DNA from: Arenicellales bacterium
GTDB taxonomy: Bacteria > Pseudomonadota > Gammaproteobacteria > Arenicellales > JAJDZL01
Assembly: GCA_951813075.1 (NCBI GenBank)
Contig: OX638343.1
Location: 1,110,149-1,174,148, forward strand
Length of the DNA stretch: 64,000 bases
Reading direction: 5' to 3'
In this document: positions 54,171-62,343 of the stretch, piece by piece
Layout: every line of letters begins with the position of its first letter
How positions within the stretch are numbered: position 1 is the first letter of the stretch
Program-made: the position numbers and the translations under genes
Notes under the pieces: generated by a model
What the model was told of the DNA's origin: nothing
Seen by the model: the letters and a program-made list of their open reading frames with translations, nothing else
Databases searched by the model: none

Positions 54171-55447
54171 TTTTTCACATACGGGTATAGGTTTTCGCGA
54201 GTCATTGCGATACTGTTGTCTGATTCGCGTGCGAATGTAACCTGAAACAGCTGTAGTGCTCCGACGAGAAACGATGCAATTGATCCGCTAAGATAAAGCC
54301 GCCAGGCACGAACAAACCTGTCATCGAACATTTTGGAAATCGTTTGTTCGTGGCTGTCGAATCTTTCCAGCCAATGTCTTAATGTTTTCGCATAGTGCAA
54401 TCGCAGATTTTCGATATCAAGCACCGAAAAATTATAGGGCTCGACAATATCCATCATTTCGCGGATAGTCGGAGGGTAAGCACCAGGAAAAATGCGTTTC
54501 TCAATCCACGCACTCATCAGCTCCGGTGTATTTCTGCCAATCGAATGAACCAGTGCACGCCCATTTTTCGCCAGACAACGATCAACAACGGCACCGAGTT
54601 CCCGGTAATTTCGTCTACCCACATGCTCCAGCATTCCGACTGAAACAAACACGTCATATGAACCTTTGATGTTGCGATAATCGTCCTCGATATATTCCAC
54701 TCGGTCATCAATCCCGTCCAGTCGGGCGCGTTCGGTAGCGTAGACGATCTGCTCGTGTGAAATATTATAGGACTTCACTTTGACACCATAAGTCTTTGCC
54801 ATATACCTTGCGAGTCCGCCCCAACCGCAACCCGCCTCGACCACAGTTTGACCTGGTTCAAGCATCAATTTACGACAAACATGCTCCATTTTTGCGATCT
54901 GTGCCTGCTCCAGCGTCATGGATTCAATAGGATAGTAAGCGCAAGTGTACTGCATGGCCTCGCGATCAAGCCATAGGGAATAAAACTCATTTCCCAGGTC
55001 ATAGTGGTGATGGATGTTTGACTTCGAACCGGCTAGCGTATTCTTTCTAGGTTTCTTCTTCGTCAAGAATTCATACAGTCTAAGCAAGCTTCTTGAACCC
55101 TGAGCCTGCCTCTTTGCACGGTAAACCTCACAGAGAAATTTAATTAAATCCCCCTCTACCTCAATCTGGCCATCGCTGTAACCATCGCCGAATGCAAGTT
55201 CTCTTTGAATCATCAATCGGCTGTAAGCAATACGAGAATTAACTCTCATGGTCGCGATCGGATCCTGATTCGAGATCGATATCTTTTCACCGTCCCACAG
55301 TCGGATTTCAATTCGCGGATTGCCCGAATACTCAAGCAATTTTTTGACCAAAGCGCGATCAAGCGCTACCGGCTCGGAAGAAGCTTCGTTAGTCTTTGGT
55401 TGGTTCGAATCCAGTGCAAGCGGAGAAGTATGTCTTTTGGTATCCAT
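54167..55447 (-). CDS. Cyclopropane-fatty-acyl-phospholipid synthase family methyltransferase
   Basis: 426 residues. SAM-binding VEAGCGWGGLARYMAKTYG (about 205), preceded by SNIHHHYDLGNEFYSLWLD and QYTCAYYP, all typical of Cfa. The N-terminal 110 residues form the lipid-binding SCP2-like part. It adds a methylene group from SAM to unsaturated acyl chains of membrane phospholipids, protecting against acid and stress. The bicarbonate-ligand residues of Cfa seem present. Last residues overlap the MazG-like gene by 4 bases. Confidence 0.9.
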   Translation of the reverse strand: MDTKRHTSPLALDSNQPKTNEASSEPVALDRALVKKLLEYSGNPRIEIRLWDGEKISISNQDPIATMRVNSRIAYSRLMIQRELAFGDGYSDGQIEVEGDLIKFLCEVYRAKRQAQGSRSLLRLYEFLTKKKPRKNTLAGSKSNIHHHYDLGNEFYSLWLDREAMQYTCAYYPIESMTLEQAQIAKMEHVCRKLMLEPGQTVVEAGCGWGGLARYMAKTYGVKVKSYNISHEQIVYATERARLDGIDDRVEYIEDDYRNIKGSYDVFVSVGMLEHVGRRNYRELGAVVDRCLAKNGRALVHSIGRNTPELMSAWIEKRIFPGAYPPTIREMMDIVEPYNFSVLDIENLRLHYAKTLRHWLERFDSHEQTISKMFDDRFVRAWRLYLSGSIASFLVGALQLFQVTFARESDNSIAMTRENLYPYVKN

Positions 55448-55515
55448 CAGAACTATTCAAATTTCAAACAAAGTAAATAAATTGGATGGGCAAGTTAACT
55501 GTGAGGTGCCACCTT

Positions 55516-56583
55516 TTAATCGAACAGAGACATCTGGACTGCGCCGGCAGCAGATTTGCGAAACCGTGCAACTTCCAGTTCGACCGGAGGCAAATCCAAA
55601 CCGAATTTCCTAATTGCAATCATGAATCGTTTCTGAATCATTTCAGCTATCGGTCCAGTACCGCGCATCCTCTCAAAAAAGTCAGATCTGTTTTTCCTGC
55701 CTCCCCGAACTTGCCGTATCAGACTCATTACGCGAGTTTCACGATGCGGATAATATTCCATCAACCATTCCCGAAACAAGTCAGCCACTTCAAGTGGCAA
55801 GCGAATCATCGTCCACTCGGCACGACGTGCACCGGCCTGTGCACTTGATTCAAGAATTGCCTCGATCTCGTGATCGTTCAGTCCAGGTATGACCGGAGCA
55901 ACGAATATTGTAATCGGAATTTGATGCTGATAAAGTTGAGAAACCGCTTTTAAACGACTGTGAGGCGCACTCGCACGCGGTTCGAGTCTCCGGCTAAGGC
56001 TTGCATCTAGTGAGGTTATCGAGATATTCACGTTAACCAGATTAAACTGTGCCAACTGCGCAAGTACATCCATGTCTCGCACGATCGAAGCTGATTTTGT
56101 CGTAATCTGCACCGGATGACGATATTCCAGAAGCACTTCGAGAATCTGTCGAGTCAACCGGAGATTTTTCTCAATGGGTTGGTACGGGTCTGTATTCGAT
56201 CCAAGCGCGATTTCCTGACATTGGTATGAGCGAGCGGTAATTTCTTTTGTCAGTTTCTCGGCAACATCATATTTAGCGAACAATTTCGTTTCAAAATCCA
56301 ACCCTGCTGAGTAGCCAAGATATGTATGACTGGGCCTCGCATAGCAGTAAGTACATCCGTGTTCACACCCGCGGTACATGTTGATGGATCGGTCAAAAGG
56401 TAAATCAGGGGACTGATTTCGCGCAATAACGGATCGGGCATTGTCGACTTCGATCGTGGTTTTCAACACTGGTAATTCCTCGTGATACCAGCCGTCTTGA
56501 AACTCTTCGTGGTCCCAACTCTCAAATCTACCAGTCCGGTTTGAAACCGCACCCCGACCTTTAGGTGTTGATTTGGGAATCAT
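55516..56583 (-). CDS. PA0069-type radical SAM protein
   Basis: 355 residues with the radical SAM cluster motif MYRGCEHGCTYCYARPSH (CxxxCxxC), placing it in the spore-photoproduct-lyase-like group known as PA0069/Rv2578c. Also LGSNTDPYQPIEKNLRLTR and ISITSLDASLSRRLEPRA, both typical. The spore-specific role is not expected in a gammaproteobacterium; the function of this family is undefined. Lies between the cyclopropane synthase gene and the AI-2E permease on the same strand. Confidence 0.9.
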   Translation of the reverse strand: MIPKSTPKGRGAVSNRTGRFESWDHEEFQDGWYHEELPVLKTTIEVDNARSVIARNQSPDLPFDRSINMYRGCEHGCTYCYARPSHTYLGYSAGLDFETKLFAKYDVAEKLTKEITARSYQCQEIALGSNTDPYQPIEKNLRLTRQILEVLLEYRHPVQITTKSASIVRDMDVLAQLAQFNLVNVNISITSLDASLSRRLEPRASAPHSRLKAVSQLYQHQIPITIFVAPVIPGLNDHEIEAILESSAQAGARRAEWTMIRLPLEVADLFREWLMEYYPHRETRVMSLIRQVRGGRKNRSDFFERMRGTGPIAEMIQKRFMIAIRKFGLDLPPVELEVARFRKSAAGAVQMSLFD

Positions 56584-56607
56584 AAAGTCAGTTTGGCAGC
56601 GTTGCGA

Positions 56608-57726
56608 TCATTCCTCGAGCGGTTCGCTGGCACTGGGCCACGATTTTAATATAGCCTGAACAAGCGTCGCCAGCGGAATGGCGAAAAACACACCCCAGAC
56701 TCCCCAAATTCCACCAAACACAAGAACTGCAACAACAATAGCCACTGGATGGAGATCGACCACTTCGGAGAAAAGCAACGGGACCAATATGTAGCCGTCC
56801 AAAAACTGGATAACCAGATAAGCGATAACCAAATACGCAAACTCCGGTGACATACCCCACTGAACAGCGGCAACGACCACTACCGGGATTGTAACCACTG
56901 CCGCACCAATGAATGGAATCAGAACTGACAGCCCAACGACGACACTCAGCAGTGCGGCGAACTGTAGTCCGAACAGGGTGAAAACAATGAAAGTGACCCC
57001 ACCTACGATCAAGATCTCCCAAAACTTGCCGCGTATGTAATTCGACATCTGCCGGTCGAGGTTTTCCCATACAGTCTGAGTCAGTCCATGATCCTTCTCT
57101 GGATAGAAATTGGCGAACCATTGAGTCAGTTTTTCCTTGTCCTTGAGAAAGAAGAAAACCAGGATGGGCACGAGTATCAGATAAATTATGATGGTGATCA
57201 CGCCAATAACAGAGGAAGCCGACCAAGTGACGACGATCTGTTGCCCATATTGAGTCACGAATTCGGTTGTGGCCTGGAAGAACACCTCAATCTGATTGAC
57301 CGAGATAATTCCGGGGTAGTCATCGGGCAATTGAAGCAACGCATCTCTCGCCACGGCTACCCAAGTCGGTACCTGCGCAACCAATTGCAACGCCTGTTGA
57401 ATGACCAGTGGCAGTATGCCGAACAGCAAAGCGACTATTAGGACAAGGAACAGACATAACAGTAGTAAAACTGCAGTCAGACGCGGAATTTTTATCTTTT
57501 CGCACAGCTTGACACCACCTTCAAGTATGTATGCGATTACGGCACTGGCAAACACTGGAGCCATCCATTCTCCAGCGTATATGATCAACGAGAATCCTAC
57601 AATCAGGAAAACTGCGAGAATAATGATCTGGGGGTTATTTAGCTGGCGCTTGAACCAATCGAGAACAATCTGCACGAGTCTAACGTGTTGAAATAATGAA
57701 ATTGGCGAGTGGTTGCGACATCGCAA
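56608..57726 (-). CDS. AI-2E family transporter (PerM/YdiK-like)
   Basis: 372 residues, about eight membrane helices. Typical pattern: paired N-terminal helices (FLIVGFSLIIYAGEWMAPVF), a long soluble loop (about 120-170), and a C-terminal set with LVPLLFSEVVDLHPVAIV and IWGVWGVFFAIPLATLVQA. Members export quorum signal AI-2 or act as Na+/H+ antiporters; the true substrate here is unknown. Start uncertain: ATG 57726 lacks a ribosome site and a GTG about 15 codons later is possible. Last gene before the microcompartment operon, which runs in the same direction. Confidence 0.88.
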   Translation of the reverse strand: MRCRNHSPISLFQHVRLVQIVLDWFKRQLNNPQIIILAVFLIVGFSLIIYAGEWMAPVFASAVIAYILEGGVKLCEKIKIPRLTAVLLLLCLFLVLIVALLFGILPLVIQQALQLVAQVPTWVAVARDALLQLPDDYPGIISVNQIEVFFQATTEFVTQYGQQIVVTWSASSVIGVITIIIYLILVPILVFFFLKDKEKLTQWFANFYPEKDHGLTQTVWENLDRQMSNYIRGKFWEILIVGGVTFIVFTLFGLQFAALLSVVVGLSVLIPFIGAAVVTIPVVVVAAVQWGMSPEFAYLVIAYLVIQFLDGYILVPLLFSEVVDLHPVAIVVAVLVFGGIWGVWGVFFAIPLATLVQAILKSWPSASEPLEE

Positions 57727-58109
57727 TGAGTCTGATCATTGCCACTCAACGGATGTTGCCGACATTTTAAGTTTCTATTGGATACAACGAATTCTTAAGC
57801 TAATCTTGATGCAATTTTAGTTGAGCATTGGATTCGAAGTTGGAGAATTTTCTGGGGGGTTTGGAACAACCGCAATTACAGCTACATATTTCAATTGAAT
57901 TCACATCGAGAATGATTACCTGCTAGGAAATGGCAAAGACAGCACTTGATCTTGAAATAAACTAATTGGCATACCGGATGCAATCAAAAATTTTTGGAAT
58001 TCGATGGCGTTGGTAGTGCTGCGGAAAGAACGAAATTTCGATCAAGAGGTTCTTGAATCGAATGAAGCATTGATTCCAGGTGGTTGCGAACCGAATTATG
58101 GTTGGAGTA
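57727..58109. other. Gene-free region downstream of the microcompartment operon
   Basis: 383 bases between the last shell-protein gene and the AI-2E permease. AT-rich with no convincing frame on either strand and no clear terminator hairpin with T run, although both a terminator for the operon and a promoter for the permease are expected. Confidence 0.5.
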
Positions 58110-58739
58110 TCAGTGCTCGCGTCCTGGAATACCTTCAATTTCCTCAAGGACAAAATCCAGTGCCTTTTTCGTATTCTGCGGCTCGCCCGCAATGAACACT
58201 CTTCCCGACACGCCGAACATCTGACAGTCAACAAGAACATTTACGGGCACCGCCTTCTCCGCTTCATTCGCAACTGCAGCAGCGAAAAGTGCTGGTGCAG
58301 TCTCCAGGAGCAACAATGACTGTCCAGGAAGAATCATTGATGCATCCCGCTGACGATTGATGATTACCGAATGCTGGTCGCCAATCTCTGTGACGAGTTC
58401 AGAATAGAGCACCCGCGGCTTCAGGCGATCCTCGGCTCTCAGTCCAAAACCGTTCAGAATTGCCTCACCTGCCCTATCCAACTCATCCCGGTCGGTGCTG
58501 TGCAGCTCAAGAATCCCGAATTGACGCTCGACGTACAGAATTCCAGGTTCTACTCTTGATACCGATTTCAAGGCAATATCGATTACTCGATGAATGGCCA
58601 ATGCCGGTGATATCTCAATGATCAGAGAATGCATCCCCTGCAACGGCACATAGCCTCTTGCCCTGAGCGCAGTCGCCATATAAGCGGCGAACTGCGTCTG
58701 AAGGTCCTCGATCTGCAAGTACACGCGAAGGTCAGCCAT
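58110..58739 (-). CDS. BMC-T trimeric shell protein
   Basis: 209 residues, two fused BMC domains. From MADLRVYLQIEDLQ, first-domain pieces are MHSLIIEISPAL and VEPGILYVERQFGILELHS; second-domain pieces are VIINRQRDASMILPGQSLLL, VANEAEKAVPVNVLVD and GVSGRVFIAGEP. Tandem BMC proteins assemble as pseudohexameric trimers in the shell and often contain a gated central pore. The same opening occurs in the other BMC-T of the operon (59946-60551), suggesting an old duplication. I place the start at ATG 58739 (GAGGAG upstream), not the more distal 58754. Last gene of the operon, separated from BMC-H by a hairpin. Confidence 0.9.
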   Translation of the reverse strand: MADLRVYLQIEDLQTQFAAYMATALRARGYVPLQGMHSLIIEISPALAIHRVIDIALKSVSRVEPGILYVERQFGILELHSTDRDELDRAGEAILNGFGLRAEDRLKPRVLYSELVTEIGDQHSVIINRQRDASMILPGQSLLLLETAPALFAAAVANEAEKAVPVNVLVDCQMFGVSGRVFIAGEPQNTKKALDFVLEEIEGIPGREH

Positions 58740-58794
58740 GACTGCGCTCCTCACCGATCAGAGCGGGTTCCAGACTTTGGTCGAATTACCATCC

Positions 58795-58833
58795 AAGTAA
58801 CCGGTCTGCGTTGGTCGCAGAATTCGGTTACTT
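58795..58833 (-). promoter_or_regulatory. Intercistronic stem-loop between BMC-H and BMC-T genes
   Basis: AAGTAACCG ... CGGTTACTT, a perfect 9-base outer stem; inside it CTGCG ... CGCAG extends it. It spans the BMC-H stop codon and lies 56 bases before the BMC-T start. No T run, so it is more likely an mRNA-processing or stability element that sets protein ratios than a full terminator. Confidence 0.55.
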
Positions 58834-59109
58834 GCCAACTTCGACATCAAACTTCTTCACAACTTCCGCGTGAGGTCTTGGAATCACGTGTACAGATATC
58901 ACTTCACCGACTGATCCCGCTGCTTCGGAACCAGCTTCCGTTGCCGCCTTGACAGCGCCGACATCGCCCCTGACCAGCACCGAAACCAATCCGGCACCAA
59001 CCTGTTCCCGAGTCACAACATCTACGTTTGCCGCTTTCACCATAGCATCGGCCGCAGTGAATGCCGCAACATAGCCGCGGGTTTCGATAAATCCAATTGC
59101 GTTTGACAT
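58828..59109 (-). CDS. BMC-H hexameric shell protein
   Basis: 93 residues, one BMC domain and the major facet protein of the shell. [20 protein letters not shown] opens the fold; [19 protein letters not shown] and [12 protein letters not shown] follow as in EutM, PduA or CsoS1. The pore-loop position reads AGSVGE where others have a KIGS-like turn. Upstream of a stem-loop and downstream of the BMC-P gene (30 bases). With BMC-P and the BMC-T proteins it can build a closed polyhedral shell. Confidence 0.95.
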   Translation of the reverse strand: MSNAIGFIETRGYVAAFTAADAMVKAANVDVVTREQVGAGLVSVLVRGDVGAVKAATEAGSEAAGSVGEVISVHVIPRPHAEVVKKFDVEVGK

Positions 59110-59139
59110 GATTGTCTCCTTAAGATATTGAAAATTAAA

Positions 59140-59406
59140 CTATTTACTGTTGTCTGGCTTCTCGTCAACTATTCCGATCACCAGCGCATCAATTACCGCA
59201 TCCCCGGACTTGAACCACCCTTTTGCGACGGAGCCTTGAGTGACAAGCACCTGCTCGCCGGCACCCGCACCGAGCGGATCATAGGCCAGAACTCTCTCGG
59301 GTGTACCACTGTTGTCGTCAAGATCAACTTCCAGCAACGCCCCGTTCGGCAACTCATTCAATCGGCGAGTTGTCCAGATTTTTCCGATTACCGTTCCTAC
59401 TTTCAT
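59140..59406 (-). CDS. BMC-P pentameric vertex protein (EutN/CcmL family)
   Basis: 88 residues of the EutN/CcmL family: KVGTVIGKIWTTRRLNEL, GALLEVDLDD and LVTQGSVAKGWFKSGDAVIDALVIGIVD. The pentamers cap the twelve vertices of the shell. It stands 2 bases after the 178-residue associated protein and 30 bases before BMC-H. A single pentamer gene is enough for a closed shell. Confidence 0.94.
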   Translation of the reverse strand: MKVGTVIGKIWTTRRLNELPNGALLEVDLDDNSGTPERVLAYDPLGAGAGEQVLVTQGSVAKGWFKSGDAVIDALVIGIVDEKPDNSK

Positions 59407-59408
59407 TT

Positions 59409-59945
59409 CTATTGCCTCACAATTTCAAGTCCGACAGTCCGTGCCCGATCTTTGGCCAGCGGCGTCAGGACAACCTTGTTACCGATCACAACCCGTTTGT
59501 TGGTCTTTGCCAGCGCGAGAACCTTCGATTCCGTCAGAACACCAGTCTGAAGCCGCCCGTCAGCCAATTCGCGACTGGCGGAACTGCTGTGGCGCTCAGG
59601 CACTCGTGCGGCTGGCGTGGGTGAAGATGATTGTTCACGATTCGGTCGATTCAATTCAAACTTCAATCTGTTTGATAGAATCATCGCCTCGACGTTCTTA
59701 TCGGCCACACATTTGACCAGGTCTCGTATAAATTCACCAAGTAAACGGTTGTTTTCGACATTCACTTTGATCGCCGTCTTGCAATTGTTTCCGATTGACT
59801 CCAATATCTGCGTCATCAATGCACAATTTGTCACAACTTTTCTTTTTTCGCGCTCACGACCACCTGCTGGTAGTGCCTCAAGTAAAGCTTTCCTCACGGC
59901 TTGACGAATTTGCTCTTCAGAAAAATTGATTGCGGCCATTGTCAT
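59409..59945 (-). CDS. Microcompartment-associated protein with putative encapsulation peptide
   Basis: 178 residues, no enzyme family recognised. The N-terminal helix FSEEQIRQAVRKALLEAL is amphipathic and like the peptides that send proteins into microcompartments. A middle domain (about 35-100: CALMTQILESIGNNCKTAI, LGEFIRDLVKCVADKN) and a Pro/Ser linker (about 103-125) lead to a C-terminal piece with LTESKVLALAKTNKRVVIG and VVLTPLAKDRARTVGLEIV, a tail also seen in other BMC-locus proteins. It may recruit the dehydrogenase or shell subunits. Stop of the preceding BMC-T directly abuts its ATG (TAAATG); BMC-P follows after 2 bases. Confidence 0.7.
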   Translation of the reverse strand: MTMAAINFSEEQIRQAVRKALLEALPAGGREREKRKVVTNCALMTQILESIGNNCKTAIKVNVENNRLLGEFIRDLVKCVADKNVEAMILSNRLKFELNRPNREQSSSPTPAARVPERHSSSASRELADGRLQTGVLTESKVLALAKTNKRVVIGNKVVLTPLAKDRARTVGLEIVRQ

Positions 59946-60551
59946 TTACATCCTTGCTTCCAAAGCTTCTTCAGCGGCTCGCGCAGCGGCTCGTACATCA
60001 CTCTCCGGCCCACTCAGATATACTCGGCCGGTCGCACCGATCATACGATAGTCGACAACTTTTACATCTGACGCCTTCTCAGCCTCATTCGTTGCGACAA
60101 TGGCATATGAGGCCGGTTTCATCTCAAGTACAAAAAGTGACTCGCCAGGCAAGACCATGGTTCCCAGCTTGTTTCGATTGATCAGAAACGCATGATAGTC
60201 GTCCACGCGCTTGATGATCGTCGAAGCCAATATCTCAGGTGGCATGGCATCAGCTGCTGTCGCGTTGAGCGTCTCCAGCACCGCCTCACCCCCGGCAACC
60301 ACATCGGCAGTCGAGTCGGAATGAAACTCAAGATATCCGAACTGGCGTTCGACGATCAATATTCCGGGTTTGACATCGACACACTTCAACGCGATGTCTG
60401 TGATCCCTTCAATATGAAGACCCGGAACTACCTCAATGACCATTGCAGCCATATCCGATTTCGGCAAGTACCCACGAATCCAACTGCCCAGATAACACAT
60501 GGTCTTGGGCTGAAGCTGATCAATGAAGATGTAAGACCGAAGATCAGCCAT
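59946..60551 (-). CDS. BMC-T trimeric shell protein
   Basis: 201 residues, tandem BMC domains. [37 protein letters not shown] and VKPGILIVERQFGYLEFHS form the first; FLINRNKLGTMVLPGESLFV, VATNEAEKASDVKVVDYRM and GATGRVYLSGPES the second. The GILxVERQFG block is shared with the other BMC-T in this operon. Coupled to the aldehyde dehydrogenase by a 1-base overlap (TGATG), so the two are probably made in fixed ratio. The two-BMC-T, one BMC-H, one BMC-P set is that of the RMM type. Confidence 0.92.
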   Translation of the reverse strand: MADLRSYIFIDQLQPKTMCYLGSWIRGYLPKSDMAAMVIEVVPGLHIEGITDIALKCVDVKPGILIVERQFGYLEFHSDSTADVVAGGEAVLETLNATAADAMPPEILASTIIKRVDDYHAFLINRNKLGTMVLPGESLFVLEMKPASYAIVATNEAEKASDVKVVDYRMIGATGRVYLSGPESDVRAAARAAEEALEARM

Positions 60552-62125
60552 CAGTGACGAGACTCCTGTACCAATTGAAGAGAGCGTATCTCTTCAAGAA
60601 TAATCTTGTGAATCGCCGCGCGCAGGTCAGTTTCAGCAACCAAGCTATCAGCAAATGTGTTCAATGAGGAATCTGATGGTGAGAATCCATCAGCGAACGA
60701 ATAGTCAATTGGGCTGTCCGACGCTCGTCGAGGGAATGTCGATCGCAACCGCAAGTCGGCAAATTCGTCTATGTTGACTACCTGTTCCTTGTTGAATGCG
60801 ACTTTCGACCACTGGACCAGGTGTTCGGGACCAACATTGTCTGCGACCGAACTTCTTCCAAAAAATCCGGTTCCAACTGTCATGGTTGGCGCGAGATTGG
60901 TATCGAATCCTGACGCTCCGGTGCTGCAAGGTGCGTTAACCGGTGTCCTGAGAACATTCAGTTCCGCACCAAATCGCAAAATCATCTGAGGGTTGTTACT
61001 GTGAATCGCAGCCGAATGTCCACTACCCATTCGACGAATCATCGCACCGCAAGCGTTCATTGCGGCATCCTGACCGGAAACAACGTAATATCCGAGCACC
61101 GGGCAAAGTTTCTCCCGACTGAGCACATAATCGTCACCGATACGTTCCAACGGCGTCACGAGCACTCGTGTATTGGCAGGCACTCGAATTCGAGCACGCT
61201 CCGCAATCGATTCAGCGGACTGGCCGATTACTGAAATGTCAAATGACGCTTCGGGAAATAGCACCTCAGCCAATCGGTCACGTTCGTCGTCGTTACAGAT
61301 GTAGCAGCCATTTTTCTGCAAAGCGATTGTCAATGCATCACTGATTGTGTGATCGGCGATAACTGCCGACTCGTTAGTACAAAGAACGCTGTTGTCGAAC
61401 GCCTTGCTATCAGCGATGCATTTTGCAGCATGCGCCACGTCTGCTGAATCATCAACGTAGACGGGACAGTTCCCGGGACCGACACCCAACGCAGGGTTTC
61501 CGGAACTGTATGCCGCTCGCACCATCGGCGTACCACCTGTGGCAAGAATGACGTCGATATTTTCCGAACTCATAATTGATTGAATGACTTCGAGCGTCGG
61601 ATTCTCGATAACTTGTACCAAACCGTCTGGTGCACCTTCCCTTTCAATTATCTGCGCTAATTTGAGTGCCGCGTCCGTGCAGCACTCCCGAGCCGCAGGG
61701 TGTGGGCTGATAACAATAGAATTTCTTGTCATCAATGCCAGAATCACCTTGAAGAAAACCGAACAAACCGGGTTGGTGGAAGGTGTCAGAGCGAATATGA
61801 CACCCGCCGGTCGGGGAATTTCAACAATATTTCTTTCGAAGTCAATTCGATGGGTTATGAAATCGGAATCCTTATAGTATTCGTAGATTCCTTCGCTACA
61901 CATTCGATTCTTGATTTCCTTGTGGTCGGCGTTGCCGAAACCAGTTTCTGCGACTGCCCAGTCGGCATATTCACGGGCAGTGGCGGCTCCCACATCGGCA
62001 GCCGCTTTGACGATTCGCATCACTTCATCTCGCCGGTAGTCTGCATAGACATTTCCGGCCCATCGGGCACGGTCAACCACCCGGTTGGCTTGAAAAATCG
62101 GTGTTGGTGTTGAATGAACTGCCAT
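60551..62125 (-). CDS. CoA-acylating aldehyde dehydrogenase, microcompartment-associated
   Basis: 524 residues. It has the acylating-ALDH core of EutE/Pdu[46 protein letters not shown] (the CoA-binding side), catalytic cysteine C249 in NSVLCTNES and [13 protein letters not shown]. It oxidises an aldehyde to acyl-CoA with NAD. The C-terminal tail (about 480-524, [19 protein letters not shown]) is an amphipathic helix beyond the catalytic fold and a likely encapsulation peptide. I start at ATG 62125; the GTG at 62152 adds nine residues without a ribosome site. First gene of the operon, so it probably has the promoter next to it. Confidence 0.9.
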   Translation of the reverse strand: MAVHSTPTPIFQANRVVDRARWAGNVYADYRRDEVMRIVKAAADVGAATAREYADWAVAETGFGNADHKEIKNRMCSEGIYEYYKDSDFITHRIDFERNIVEIPRPAGVIFALTPSTNPVCSVFFKVILALMTRNSIVISPHPAARECCTDAALKLAQIIEREGAPDGLVQVIENPTLEVIQSIMSSENIDVILATGGTPMVRAAYSSGNPALGVGPGNCPVYVDDSADVAHAAKCIADSKAFDNSVLCTNESAVIADHTISDALTIALQKNGCYICNDDERDRLAEVLFPEASFDISVIGQSAESIAERARIRVPANTRVLVTPLERIGDDYVLSREKLCPVLGYYVVSGQDAAMNACGAMIRRMGSGHSAAIHSNNPQMILRFGAELNVLRTPVNAPCSTGASGFDTNLAPTMTVGTGFFGRSSVADNVGPEHLVQWSKVAFNKEQVVNIDEFADLRLRSTFPRRASDSPIDYSFADGFSPSDSSLNTFADSLVAETDLRAAIHKIILEEIRSLQLVQESRH

Positions 62126-62343
62126 CAAGAATTTCCCATTTATTCCACGCACTATTTCGCGTTGTAGGGAAAATTCTATTCTGCGTCAAATGCGATAGGC
62201 TTGACAGTACAAATCAAATAATTGACTTTTCGGCGTGAAACGCACTCTCTGGATGCTAAATTCTTGACATGATACGCCGTCGGATCACTACAAAAATTAA
62301 AGTGCTGTTGGGAATCTTACGGCTGACTGGCCCTGGAAACTCG
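62126..62343. other. Upstream region of the microcompartment operon
   Basis: 218 bases between the dehydrogenase gene and the glutamate dehydrogenase gene, both on the minus strand. It includes the downstream end of gdh and the operon promoter candidate at 62161-62189. No small gene or riboswitch recognised. Confidence 0.4.
62161..62189 (-). promoter_or_regulatory. Possible promoter of the microcompartment operon
   Basis: On the minus strand TTGACG (62189-62184), a 17-base spacer and TACAAC (62166-62161). The -35 is good, the -10 moderate. The transcript would start about 30 bases before ATG 62125. Confidence 0.35.

Noticed and set aside
56588..57226. Minus-strand frame of 212 codons
   Set aside because: Alternative frame of the AI-2E permease gene; composition (many Cys, Arg, Trp) is typical of a shadow.
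57962..58240. Minus-strand frame of 92 codons after the BMC operon
   Set aside because: Mostly overlaps the BMC-T gene in another frame; no ribosome site and no family match.
62126..62152. Upstream GTG start for the aldehyde dehydrogenase
   Set aside because: No ribosome site and the nine extra residues are not part of the conserved enzyme; ATG 62125 is preferred.
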